From contig NZ_JBQCCV010000243.1 in the NCBI RefSeq assembly GCF_051961875.1, positions 1-13,810 of the forward strand: a DNA stretch of 13,810 nt, in the 5' to 3' direction. A program made the position numbers and the translations under genes. The notes beneath the pieces are model-generated. The model had not been told where the DNA came from, ran no database searches, and saw nothing but the letters and a program-made list of their open reading frames with translations. How positions within the stretch are numbered: the stretch's first letter is position 1; each line of letters opens with the position of its first letter. The DNA is from Intrasporangium_A sp051961875. GTDB taxonomy: Bacteria > Actinomycetota > Actinomycetes > Actinomycetales > Dermatophilaceae. This document shows positions 1-6,943 of this stretch, one piece after another.

Positions 1-801
1 TCCGTGGCGGTCGTCGGGGCACGAGCGGCGACGTCGTACGGCAGCGGGCAGGCCTCCGAGATCGCGGCCGGCCTCTGCGTGGCAGGCTGGACCGTGGTCT
101 CGGGCGCTGCCTACGGGATCGACGGCGCGGCCCATCGTGGAGCACTCGCGGTCGACGGCCTCACCGTCGCCGTCGTGGCGAGCGGCGTCGACCGGGTCTA
201 CCCGGCTGCCCACGAGGTGCTCCTCCGGCGGATCGCCGAGACGGGCTGCATCGTCTCCGAGGTGGCCCCCGGCAGCGCACCGATGGGCACCCGCTTCCTC
301 TCACGCAACCGGCTCATCGCGGCGATGACGTCCGGGACCGTCGTGGTCGAGGCCGGCCTGCGTTCCGGGTCGCTCCAGACCATGAACCGGGCGTCGCAGC
401 TCAACCGTCCTGTCGCCGCGGTCCCCGGCCCGGTCACGTCCATGACGTCGGCGGGGTGCCACAACGCCATCCGCAACCGGGACGCGACTCTCGTCACGAG
501 CGCCGCCGAGGTGATCGAGCTGGTGGGCCGAATCGGCGAGGCAGCGCTGGCCGAGCCGCGCGAGGACAGCCGGCCGGAGGACGACCTGGATCCCGAGGAG
601 GCCCGGGTCCACCAGGCGCTGCCCCGCAGCGGCGGGATCGAGCTCGATGCCCTGCTGAGCGCGACGGCCCTGACGCCGATGGTGGTCCTCGCGGCCCTGA
701 CCCGACTGGAGGAGCGCGGGCTGGGCGTCAAGAAGGACGGACGGTGGCGCAAGGCCCCTCGCCGGAGGCGCGAGGAGGGCGGCATCGCCGCCACTCGTTG
801 A
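1..801 (+). CDS. dprA: DNA-processing protein DprA, 3' part (5' end outside window)
   Basis: DprA binds single-stranded DNA and loads RecA during transformation; in non-competent bacteria its role is less clear. The reading frame is open from base 1, so the N-terminus (any SAM-like domain and the beginning of the Rossmann fold) is missing. Visible family motifs are VAVVGARAAT near the left edge (usual form GSR/GAR), SGAAYGIDGAAHRGAL, the YPAAHEVL segment, SEVAPG, RFLSRNRLIAAM, VVVEAGLRSGSLQT and VAAVPGPVTS. These span the whole DprA Rossmann-like core. The last 70 or so residues (PEEARVHQALP ... LTRLEERGLGVKKDGRWRK) match the C-terminal winged-helix DprA domain, and the protein ends in a basic tail. 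It stops 42 nt before xerC on the same strand, so co-transcription is likely. The GTG at base 4 is internal to the fold and is not the real start. Confidence 0.95.
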   Translation, partial: SVAVVGARAATSYGSGQASEIAAGLCVAGWTVVSGAAYGIDGAAHRGALAVDGLTVAVVASGVDRVYPAAHEVLLRRIAETGCIVSEVAPGSAPMGTRFLSRNRLIAAMTSGTVVVEAGLRSGSLQTMNRASQLNRPVAAVPGPVTSMTSAGCHNAIRNRDATLVTSAAEVIELVGRIGEAALAEPREDSRPEDDLDPEEARVHQALPRSGGIELDALLSATALTPMVVLAALTRLEERGLGVKKDGRWRKAPRRRREEGGIAATR

Positions 802-843
802 CCGGTGCTTGTGGTCATTGCGGCGGTTTGCGAAGGTGCGGTG

Positions 844-1785
844 ATGAGCGAGGACGGAGAGGCAGCCGAGCACGCCCTGCTGGCGCGGTCTCGCGACGTC
901 GTCGACGCGTTCGCTCGGCACCTGCAGGCGGAGCGTGGCCGGTCCCCGCACACGGCCCGGGCCTACGTCGGTGACGTGCGGCACCTGCTCACCCACCTCG
1001 GCAGCCAGGGGATCGAGGAGCTGCCCGAGATCCGCCTGGCCGACCTCCGGTCCTGGCTCGGGGCACAGGCCGACACCGGGGCCGCCAGAGCAACCCTCGC
1101 GCGCCGCGCCGCCGCGGCCCGCACCTTCTTCAGGTGGGCCGAGCACACCGGCCGCATGCCGGCGGATCCCTCCCTGCGGCTCGTCGCCCCGAAACGCACG
1201 ACCGCGCTGCCCGGGGTCCTCAAGCAGGCCGAGGCCGGCGAGCTGCTCGACCTCGCCGCGGTCCGTGCCGACGATGATGACCCGATCCACCGCCGCGACC
1301 GGGCCATCCTCGAGCTGCTCTATGCGAGCGGGATCCGGGTCGGCGAGCTTGTCGCTCTCGACGTCGATGACGTCGACCAGCGGCAGCGCACCGTGCGGGT
1401 CATGGGCAAGGGCGCCAAGGAGCGGGTCGTGCCCTTCGGCCTACCGGCCGCCCGTGCGATGGAGGAGTGGCTGCGTGTGCGGGGCCGGCTGGTCGGGCCC
1501 CGCTCCGGGCCGGCCCTCTTCCTCGGCCGCCGGGGCGGACGCGTCGACGCGCGGCAGGTGCGCGCACTGGTCCACGAGCTGCTGTCCCACCTGCCCGATG
1601 CGCCCGACCTCGGTCCGCACGGCCTGCGGCACAGTGCAGCCACCCACCTGCTCGAGGGCGGTGCCGACCTTCGGATGGTCCAGGAGCTGCTCGGCCACGC
1701 CAGCCTCGCGACGACCCAGATCTACACCCACGTGTCGGTGGACCGGCTGCGGAAGAGCTACCAGCAGGCGCACCCGCGCGCGTGA
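844..1785 (+). CDS. xerC: Tyrosine recombinase XerC
   Basis: A site-specific recombinase that, with XerD, resolves chromosome dimers at dif; it acts on DNA in the cytoplasm. The product has 313 residues, close to the usual 300 or so. The N-terminal SAM-like core-binding domain (about residues 13-105) contains FARHLQAERGRSPHTARAY. The C-terminal catalytic domain carries the complete hexad: Arg165 in ASGIRVGEL, Lys189 in GKGAKER, His259 and Arg262 in HGLRHSAATHLL, His285 in LLGHASLATTQ and the nucleophile Tyr294 in IYTHV. Spacings match E. coli XerD (24 residues from Arg to Lys). ATG at 844 is chosen because GAAGG lies at 832-836, 7 nt upstream; the in-frame GTG codons at 805 and 841 fit less well. 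It lies 42 nt after dprA, the common actinobacterial arrangement. XerC is preferred over XerD from this location; by sequence alone the two are hard to tell apart. Confidence 0.93.
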   Translation: MSEDGEAAEHALLARSRDVVDAFARHLQAERGRSPHTARAYVGDVRHLLTHLGSQGIEELPEIRLADLRSWLGAQADTGAARATLARRAAAARTFFRWAEHTGRMPADPSLRLVAPKRTTALPGVLKQAEAGELLDLAAVRADDDDPIHRRDRAILELLYASGIRVGELVALDVDDVDQRQRTVRVMGKGAKERVVPFGLPAARAMEEWLRVRGRLVGPRSGPALFLGRRGGRVDARQVRALVHELLSHLPDAPDLGPHGLRHSAATHLLEGGADLRMVQELLGHASLATTQIYTHVSVDRLRKSYQQAHPRA

Positions 1786-1799
1786 CCGCCGTGGGGCGG
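1786..1799 (+). terminator. Weak hairpin just after xerC
   Basis: CCGCC and GGCGG flank a GTGG loop immediately after the xerC stop codon. The stem has only five pairs and no T-tract follows, so termination here is speculative. The rest of the 102-nt gap up to the aminotransferase holds only the promoter-like hexamer at 1875. Confidence 0.2.
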
Positions 1800-1874
1800 C
1801 CGGCGCCAACCGACCGACCGTCCCCCAAGGTCGAGGAGGCGCCCCGCGTGCCCCGGGCCTGCGAACGGGCTGGG

Positions 1875-1880
1875 TAGGGT
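1875..1880 (+). promoter_or_regulatory. Candidate -10 element of a leaderless promoter for the aminotransferase gene
   Basis: TAGGGT fits the actinobacterial TANNNT -10 consensus and is followed by exactly 7 nt before ATG at 1888. No convincing Shine-Dalgarno sequence sits at the right distance. Transcription would therefore begin at or next to the A of the start codon, giving a leaderless mRNA. No clear -35 hexamer is visible. Confidence 0.55.
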
Positions 1881-1887
1881 CGACGAC

Positions 1888-3051
1888 ATGGATCTGCCGC
1901 TGGTCTCCCGCATGTGTCCCTTCGGCGAGACGATCTTCGCCGAGATGTCGGCCCTCGCCCTTCAGACCGACAGCATCAACCTCGGGCAGGGCTTCCCGGA
2001 CACCGACGGCCCGGTCGAGATGCTCGCCGCGGCGAAGGCGGCCATCGACAGCGGGCGCAACCAGTACCCTCCGGCGGCCGGTGTACCGGAGCTGCTCGCG
2101 TCCATCTCGGCGCACCAGGAGCGGTTCTACGGGCTGCGGGTCGACCCGCGCACGCAGGTCCTCGTGACGGTCGGGGCGACGGAAGCCATCGCCTCCGTGA
2201 TCCTCGCGCTGTGCGAGCCAGGGGACGAGGTCGTGACGTTCGAGCCCTACTACGACTCCTACGCGGCGAGCATCGCTCTCGCGGGAGCGACCCGCCGCAC
2301 GTCGGTCCTGCGCTTCCCCGACTTCGCCGTGGACGAGGCGTCGCTGCGGGCCGCCTTCTCCGCGAAGACGCGGCTGGTGCTGCTCAACACCCCGCACAAC
2401 CCGACGGGGAAGGTGTTCACCCGGGCGGAGCTGGAGCTGATCGCCTCGCTCGCCCAGGAGCACGATGCATGGGTCGTCACCGACGAGGTCTACGAGCACC
2501 TCGTCTTCGACGGACTGGAGCACATCCCGATGGCGACCCTGCCCGACATGTTCGAGCGCACCATCACGATCTCGTCCGCGGGCAAGACCTTCTCGGCGAC
2601 GGGATGGAAGGTCGGCTGGCTGTCCGGACCTGCCGAAGCAGTCACCGCCGCCCGCACCGTCAAGCAGTTCCTCACCTTCGTCGGATCCGGTCCGTTCCAG
2701 CCCGCGGTCGCGCTCGCGCTGGGTCTCGGTGATGACACCTACGTGCGGCTGCGCGAATCCCTCCAGGGCAAGCGAGACCTGCTCTGCGCGGCGCTCGAGG
2801 AGGCCGGCCTCACGATCAGCCGTCCGGCCGGGACCTACTTCGTCATCGCGGACGTCAGCCCGCTCGGTGCCACCGACGCGGTCGCCTTCGCCCGGGACCT
2901 GCCACACCGGTCGGGAGTCGTCGGTATCCCGGTGAGCGTCTTCCATGACGACCAGGACGCGGCCCGCACCTTGCTCCGCTTCGCCTTCTGCAAACGCGAC
3001 GAAGTGCTCATCGAGGCGAGCCGCAGGCTCCACTCTCTGGGCAGGCAGTAG
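1888..3051 (+). CDS. dapC: PLP-dependent class I/II aminotransferase, Rv0858c/DapC-like
   Basis: A cytoplasmic fold-type I aminotransferase of 387 residues. Asn171 lies in NTPHNPTGKV, Asp199 and Tyr202 in VVTDEVYEHLVF, the Schiff-base lysine Lys233 in ITISSAGKTFSATGWKVGW, and the carboxylate-binding arginine is probably Arg364 in LLRFAFCKRDEVL. The opening (ETIFAEMSALA ... INLGQGFPDTDGP) and the GSGPFQPAVALAL segment closely resemble, from memory, M. tuberculosis Rv0858c. That protein is annotated as N-succinyldiaminopimelate aminotransferase, the lysine/peptidoglycan-precursor enzyme converting succinyl-amino-ketopimelate with glutamate. The wider subgroup also includes kynurenine and methionine aminotransferases (KAT, YbdL), so the substrate is not settled; the symbol follows the mycobacterial name. 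It stands alone between xerC and the M23 gene, with its own leaderless-type promoter. Family confidence is high; substrate confidence is moderate. Confidence 0.85.
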   Translation: MDLPLVSRMCPFGETIFAEMSALALQTDSINLGQGFPDTDGPVEMLAAAKAAIDSGRNQYPPAAGVPELLASISAHQERFYGLRVDPRTQVLVTVGATEAIASVILALCEPGDEVVTFEPYYDSYAASIALAGATRRTSVLRFPDFAVDEASLRAAFSAKTRLVLLNTPHNPTGKVFTRAELELIASLAQEHDAWVVTDEVYEHLVFDGLEHIPMATLPDMFERTITISSAGKTFSATGWKVGWLSGPAEAVTAARTVKQFLTFVGSGPFQPAVALALGLGDDTYVRLRESLQGKRDLLCAALEEAGLTISRPAGTYFVIADVSPLGATDAVAFARDLPHRSGVVGIPVSVFHDDQDAARTLLRFAFCKRDEVLIEASRRLHSLGRQ

Positions 3052-3140
3052 GCAGTCGGCCCTCTCCACATCCGCTCGAAAGCGTCGTCCGGCCTCCACA
3101 GGTGCTGCGCTGCCCGTTCCGGCAACGAGGGGACGGCTCC

Positions 3141-3146
3141 TAGCCT
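3141..3146 (+). promoter_or_regulatory. Candidate -10 element of a leaderless promoter for the M23-family gene
   Basis: TAGCCT matches TANNNT and is followed by 6 nt before GTG at 3153. The TAG of the hexamer is also an in-frame stop, so GTG 3153 is the first possible start in this frame. A CAAGG just before the GTG is too close to serve as a good ribosome-binding site. Confidence 0.5.
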
Positions 3147-3152
3147 GCAAGG

Positions 3153-3698
3153 GTGTCGCTCGCATCGTTCACCACGGCGGTTGCCGCGCTGGGCCTGGCC
3201 GCCGCGGCGGCCGCCGGATCGATGGAGGCGGCGGCACCGCCGGCACATCCGAACGCGCCTACTGCCACCGGAGCCACTCCCGCGAGGAGCGCCTGGTCCT
3301 GGCCGCTGGATCCCGCCCCGAGCGTCGTGGCGGCGTTCGACCCGCCCGATCAACGGTGGGGTCGCGGCCACCGTGGAGTCGACCTGGCCGCCACCGTGAA
3401 CCAGCCGGTGCTGTCACCTGCCGACGGCAGGGTCAGCTTCGCCGGCACCATCGCCGGACGAGGTGTCGTGGTGATCGCCCACGAGGGCGGCCTGCGGAGC
3501 ACGTTCGAACCGGTACGGGCCCAGGCCGAGGTGGGCACGGCGGTCCCTGGGGGAGGGGTCGTCGCCGTGGTCGACGACACCCCAGGGCACTGTGCGCCCT
3601 CGACCTGCCTCCACTGGGGCGTCCTGCGGGGCGAGACCTATGTCGACCCGCTCAGCTTCCTGACGCGACGACCGATCGTGCTGCTGCCCCTCGAGTGA
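3153..3698 (+). CDS. Secreted M23/LytM-domain protein lacking the usual catalytic histidines
   Basis: A 181-residue protein with a hydrophobic, Ala-rich N-terminus (about residues 3-28) that looks like a signal peptide but has no basic n-region, then a Pro/Ala/Thr-rich stretch, then a LytM/M23 beta-fold (about residues 48-175). M23 enzymes cleave cross-links in peptidoglycan or activate other hydrolases outside the cell. The zinc ligands are present: His73 and Asp77 in HRGVDLA, and His154 in CLHWG. The histidine normally at the first position of the HxH motif is Cys152, and the catalytic histidine of the usual Y-x-H-L motif is Pro120 in STFEPV. I recall similar FEPV/YEPV plus CLHWG sequences in many actinobacteria, so this is probably a conserved subfamily and not a decayed gene. 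An activator or binding role (EnvC-like) is possible. It converges with the membrane-protein gene downstream. Confidence 0.85.
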   Translation: MSLASFTTAVAALGLAAAAAAGSMEAAAPPAHPNAPTATGATPARSAWSWPLDPAPSVVAAFDPPDQRWGRGHRGVDLAATVNQPVLSPADGRVSFAGTIAGRGVVVIAHEGGLRSTFEPVRAQAEVGTAVPGGGVVAVVDDTPGHCAPSTCLHWGVLRGETYVDPLSFLTRRPIVLLPLE

Positions 3699-3715
3699 GG
3701 GCAGGGGAGTGGAGT

Positions 3716-3748
3716 GCCCCGTCGACCGGGGAACGGTGCCCACGGGGC
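3716..3748. terminator. Possible bidirectional hairpin between convergent genes
   Basis: GCCCCGT (3716-3722) can pair with ACGGGGC (3742-3748), seven pairs closing a 19-nt loop. A shorter alternative stem CCCCG/CGGGG (3717-3731) competes with it. No T-tract follows on either strand. The position between two convergent stop codons (3698 and 3765) suggests a shared termination region. Confidence 0.35.
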
Positions 3749-3764
3749 GGCCACGGGCCGGTAC

Positions 3765-5690
3765 TCAGGCCGGGCCGCAACCGGTGATCCGGTACAGCGT
3801 GTACTGGCCGACCGTCTCGACCTTCTCGACGCCGTCGACCTGGTCGAGATGCATCAGCCCGGACGTGAGCTCCGGCCGGTCGAGCCAGTACGTGTGCGAC
3901 GACCCGATCGCCCAGCGGACGTTGTTGCGCGCCAATGCCGCGCACACGTCGGGACGGTGCGCCATGTCGCCGAAGCCAGTGCCGATGAGGAGCCCGTCAC
4001 CGGAGGCCGGGATCGGGATCGACCGGTAGAGCGTGTCGGTGCCGAACAGCGCCCACATGAGCGGCGAGCCGTTCTCGGGGCGGCCCACCACGGCCTGGCC
4101 CGGAGGGATCTGCTGTGCGATCCGGGCGAGCGATGCGGTCTCCTCCTCGCTCAGGATCACCCGCTCCGGCTGGGTCGGCCAGAAGAAGTTGTGCAGCAGC
4201 CGGTAACGCGTCGACCCATGGAGGACGACGGTGAGCGCCGGGATCAGCGCGACGGCCAGAGCGGCGGCGAGCAGGGGCTCTCGTCGCACGGAGCCGAGCC
4301 GGTGCAGTCCTTGCTGCAGGAGCAACCGCACCATCGGGGCGGACCCGGCGACCAGCACCACCCCCGGCACGGCGGCGAGCGATGCGAGCCGGACCTTGTC
4401 GCTGTACCAGTAACCGGTGATGAGCGAGGTCCATGAGGCGGTCGATGACGCGGCCATCACGTAGAGGCCGACGCAGGCGAGCCACATCGCGACGATCGGG
4501 ATCGCCTGGCGCGCGCGCCAAAGCACCCAGCCGATGCCGAGGGCAAGGAGCGCGAGGAGCCCCCACAGCACCGGGAAGATCATGAGTCGACCGCCGACGA
4601 CCTCGCCGAGCGCTGACCAGATCGAGACCTGGCCGGTCCATGTGTACGCCTGGGTGGCGGCGAGGCGCGACGACACGAAGGGCGCGCCGACGATCGCGAC
4701 CGCCACGACCACCGCCACCGCGGCGAGGTCACGCGCGACGGTGCTCCACGGCTGGTGGTGCAGGACGCCGGCCCGCAGGCGCGCCGTCGCGAACCAGACG
4801 AGCGCGAAGACGACGAGCGAGACGAGGACGTTCGGGTGGACCAGCGCGAGGCCCGGTAGCGACACCGCGAAGGTCAGCACCTTCCCGATGTGTCGGCTTC
4901 GCGCTGCCTGCAGCATGAGCGCGAGGGCGGCGGGGGTCATCGCCGTGCCCATCATGTTCGGCCAGAGCACCCCCCAGCCGAGCAGCGTCGTCGGGAAGGC
5001 CAGGAAGGCGGCGGAGGCGAACCCCGCGGCATACGTGACGAGCAAGGACTTGCCGAGCGCGTGCCGCACCAGGGCGACGCACCCGACCGGCCAGACGACG
5101 GCGGCCAGCACGAGCGTCGCCACGTTCGTGCCGGGCAGCACCGGCGTCCCGAGCATCATGAGCCCGGTCCCCACCCACGTGTGGAAACCGTTGGGGTAGA
5201 ACGTCGGGTTGAAGAGCGAGAAGTCGCCGGTCTCCAGATAGGTGCGGATCCGGTTGAGGTGGTAGACGGCGTCCGGGGAGTCGACGAGGCTGTCCGGACG
5301 GCCGACGGCGGGCAACATCGTGGCAAGGGCGATCGCCACGCCGATGAGGCACGCGACGACGACGTCGGGACGGGGCCGCCCCAGCAGTCGACGCCTCAGG
5401 TGGAGCTCAGGGTCGCGGCCACCGCGCGACCGCGCGAGCCACCCACCGACGAGCCATGCGACGAGCACCGACAGGGCGATGCACGCGAGGACGACCGGCC
5501 ACGTCCACCGGATCCCGAGCCGGCTCGCCACCGTGCTGAACCCCGCGAGCACGCCGACGGTCACGGCCGGTGAGATCGCCACGGCCTCGACGCCGCGGGA
5601 GCCGAAGGCACGCACGACGAGCCAGCCGGGCACGAACGCGAGGGCGACGAAGACGACGAACACCGGGATCGCCGCGGTCCAGCTGGTCAA
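3765..5690 (-). CDS. Large polytopic membrane protein, DUF6541 type (GT-C-like architecture)
   Basis: A 641-residue protein of unknown function. Many hydrophobic helices alternate with short loops from residue 8 to about residue 490, and a soluble C-terminal region follows (about 495-641). A first long loop after the helix at about 111-129 contains DSPDAVYHL (Asp137, Asp140, His144) and FYPNGFH (164-170). This layout, acidic residues in the first extracytoplasmic loop and a terminal soluble domain, is typical of GT-C glycosyltransferases and of the family I know as DUF6541, often found near actinobacterial cell-envelope genes. A polyprenyl-phosphate sugar transferase activity is an inference only. 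The start is TTG at 5690, with GAGGA-like purines just upstream. No ATG is available in this frame further upstream, but GTG at 5663 is an alternative. It is convergent with the M23 gene and divergent from rpsB. Confidence 0.8.
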   Translation of the reverse strand: MTSWTAAIPVFVVFVALAFVPGWLVVRAFGSRGVEAVAISPAVTVGVLAGFSTVASRLGIRWTWPVVLACIALSVLVAWLVGGWLARSRGGRDPELHLRRRLLGRPRPDVVVACLIGVAIALATMLPAVGRPDSLVDSPDAVYHLNRIRTYLETGDFSLFNPTFYPNGFHTWVGTGLMMLGTPVLPGTNVATLVLAAVVWPVGCVALVRHALGKSLLVTYAAGFASAAFLAFPTTLLGWGVLWPNMMGTAMTPAALALMLQAARSRHIGKVLTFAVSLPGLALVHPNVLVSLVVFALVWFATARLRAGVLHHQPWSTVARDLAAVAVVVAVAIVGAPFVSSRLAATQAYTWTGQVSIWSALGEVVGGRLMIFPVLWGLLALLALGIGWVLWRARQAIPIVAMWLACVGLYVMAASSTASWTSLITGYWYSDKVRLASLAAVPGVVLVAGSAPMVRLLLQQGLHRLGSVRREPLLAAALAVALIPALTVVLHGSTRYRLLHNFFWPTQPERVILSEEETASLARIAQQIPPGQAVVGRPENGSPLMWALFGTDTLYRSIPIPASGDGLLIGTGFGDMAHRPDVCAALARNNVRWAIGSSHTYWLDRPELTSGLMHLDQVDGVEKVETVGQYTLYRITGCGPA

Positions 5691-5776
5691 CTCGTCCTCG
5701 TCCTCTGATGTTGTGTAGGGGGGCGGCGTCCATTGTTGTCCACCTCGCTGATTTCCCGTGCATGGCCACCTCGTCG

Positions 5777-5782
5777 TACGAT
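5777..5782 (+). promoter_or_regulatory. Candidate -10 element of the rpsB-tsf promoter
   Basis: TACGAT fits TANNNT and lies in an otherwise GC-rich region. No good -35 hexamer is visible (TTTCCC at 5752-5757 is the nearest weak candidate). If correct, the mRNA would carry a leader of roughly 225 nt, unusually long beside the leaderless genes in the same window. Confidence 0.35.
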
Positions 5783-5837
5783 GGTGGGCGGTCCGGTGCG
5801 CCCTCGGGTGGCCGGATCAAAATTCGCGCGTCTTCTG

Positions 5838-5901
5838 CCGGCCGCTCCTCGGAGCGACCGGGGCGCACCACGGCAGTCCCGGCCTCGCCGGGTGGGGTGC
5901 G
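5838..5901 (+). promoter_or_regulatory. Two tandem stem-loops in the rpsB leader
   Basis: The first hairpin (5838-5861) has an outer CCGG/CCGG stem and an inner CGCTCC/GGAGCG stem separated by one C-A mismatch. The second (5864-5901) has an outer CGCACC/GGTGCG stem and an inner CCCGGC-CTC-GCCGGG hairpin (5878-5892). Neither is followed by a T-tract. They lie about 110-175 nt before the rpsB start. Ribosomal-protein leaders often bind their own product for feedback control, and S2 does this in enterobacteria; whether this leader does so is inference. Confidence 0.4.
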
Positions 5902-6013
5902 TACAGGCGCCAGGAGTGAGGCGTATGCCGCCGAGCTCGGTCCGCGTGTCGGGTCGGGTCCGCGCGGGGTCCCTCACGCAGAACTGAAACCACCACCACA
6001 AGGAGAACACGGC

Positions 6014-6907
6014 ATGGCCGTCGTCACCATGCGCCAGCTCCTCGAGAGCGGCGTCCACTTCGGGCACCAGACCCGTCGTTGGAACCCCAAGATGAAGCGC
6101 TTCATCATGACGGAGCGCAATGGCATCTACATCATCGACCTGCAGCAGTCGCTGACCTACATCAACAGCGCCTACGACTTCGTCAAGGAGACCGTGGCCC
6201 ACGGCGGCACGATCCTCTTCGTCGGCACGAAGAAGCAGGCGCAGGAGCCGATCGCCGAGCAGGCGACCCGGGTCGGGATGCCCTACGTCAACCACCGCTG
6301 GCTCGGTGGCATGCTCACCAACTTCCAGACGATCTCCAAGCGCCTCTCGCGCCTCAAGGAGCTCGAGGAGATCAACTTCGACGACGTCGCGGGCTCCGGC
6401 CGGACGAAGAAGGAGCTGCTCATCCTCAAGCGCGAGAAGGACAAGCTCGAGAAGACCCTCGGCGGCATCCGCTCGATGAGCAAGGTCCCGTCCGCCGTCT
6501 GGATCGTCGACACGAAGAAGGAGCACCTCGCCGTCGACGAGGCCCGCAAGCTCGGCCTGCCCGTGATCGCCATCCTCGACACGAACTGCGACCCCGACGA
6601 GGTCGACTACAAGATCCCGGGCAACGACGACGCGATCCGCTCCGTCACCCTGCTGACCCGCGTGGTCGCGGACGCCGTCGCCGACGGCCTCATGCAGCGT
6701 TCCTCCGGGGGCCGCTCGGGCGCCGAGGCGACGACGGAAGAGCCGCTGGCCGAGTGGGAGCGCGAGCTCTACGCCGACCAGGCTCCGGCTGCTGAGGCGC
6801 CCGCCGCCGAGGTTCCGGCTGCTGAGGCCCCGGCCGCCGAGGTTCCGGCTGCTGAGGCCCCGGCCGCTGAGGCGCCCGCCGCCGAGGCTCCGGCCGAGCA
6901 GGCCTGA
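6014..6907 (+). CDS. rpsB: Small ribosomal subunit protein uS2 with extended repetitive C-terminal tail
   Basis: S2 sits on the solvent side of the 30S subunit and is needed for S1 binding and translation initiation in many bacteria. The opening MAVVTMRQLLESGVHFGHQTRRWNPKM is diagnostic, and so are GTKKQAQEPI, NHRWLGGMLTNF and the PVIAILDTNCDPDEVDYKIPGNDDA segment. ATG 6014 is set by AAGGAG at 6000-6005, 8 nt upstream; an open frame extends further upstream but carries no S2 sequence. The 297-residue product is longer than the E. coli protein (about 240). The excess is an Ala/Pro/Glu tail of seven perfect pentapeptides (residues 257-291, bases 6782-6886) of the form A/V-P-A-A-E. First gene of the rpsB-tsf pair; the 36-nt gap to tsf shows no terminator. 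Confidence 0.98.
   Translation: MAVVTMRQLLESGVHFGHQTRRWNPKMKRFIMTERNGIYIIDLQQSLTYINSAYDFVKETVAHGGTILFVGTKKQAQEPIAEQATRVGMPYVNHRWLGGMLTNFQTISKRLSRLKELEEINFDDVAGSGRTKKELLILKREKDKLEKTLGGIRSMSKVPSAVWIVDTKKEHLAVDEARKLGLPVIAILDTNCDPDEVDYKIPGNDDAIRSVTLLTRVVADAVADGLMQRSSGGRSGAEATTEEPLAEWERELYADQAPAAEAPAAEVPAAEAPAAEVPAAEAPAAEAPAAEAPAEQA
6782..6886 (+). repeat. Seven 15-nt tandem repeats in the 3' end of rpsB
   Basis: Seven in-frame 15-nt units encode Ala/Val-Pro-Ala-Ala-Glu. A higher-order 30-nt unit occurs twice (6812-6841 and 6842-6871) with a single base difference. This points to recent unit duplication by slippage or unequal exchange. A degenerate eighth unit (APAEQ) leads to the stop codon. Confidence 0.9.
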
Positions 6908-6943
6908 CCCGACCGCATCCGTCCCGAAGAGGAGCACGAACAC

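Larger units (their letters stand above)
5691..6013. other. Divergent intergenic region between the DUF6541 gene and rpsB
   Basis: 323 nt without a convincing gene. Frames that run through it (for example an upstream continuation of the rpsB frame) lack coding motifs. It holds a candidate rpsB promoter (5777), two strong hairpins (5838-5901), an A/T-rich patch at 5818-5824 that stands out in GC-rich DNA, a palindrome CCGAGCTCGG near 5932-5941, and the rpsB ribosome-binding site. I see no clear promoter for the minus-strand gene. Confidence 0.6.

Noticed and set aside
1441..3165. A 574-codon minus-strand open frame across xerC and the aminotransferase gene
   Set aside because: It shows no family motifs and spans two well-supported genes on the opposite strand; a GC-frame shadow.
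5570..6013. Upstream extension of the rpsB reading frame
   Set aside because: S2 proteins begin at MAVVTMRQLL, a good AAGGAG site precedes ATG 6014, and the upstream residues are Arg/Ser-rich with no similarity to the family.
6782..6886. Repeat tract considered as a CRISPR-like or minisatellite array
   Set aside because: The units are contiguous, 15 nt, and in frame within rpsB with no spacers; it is a coding tandem repeat.
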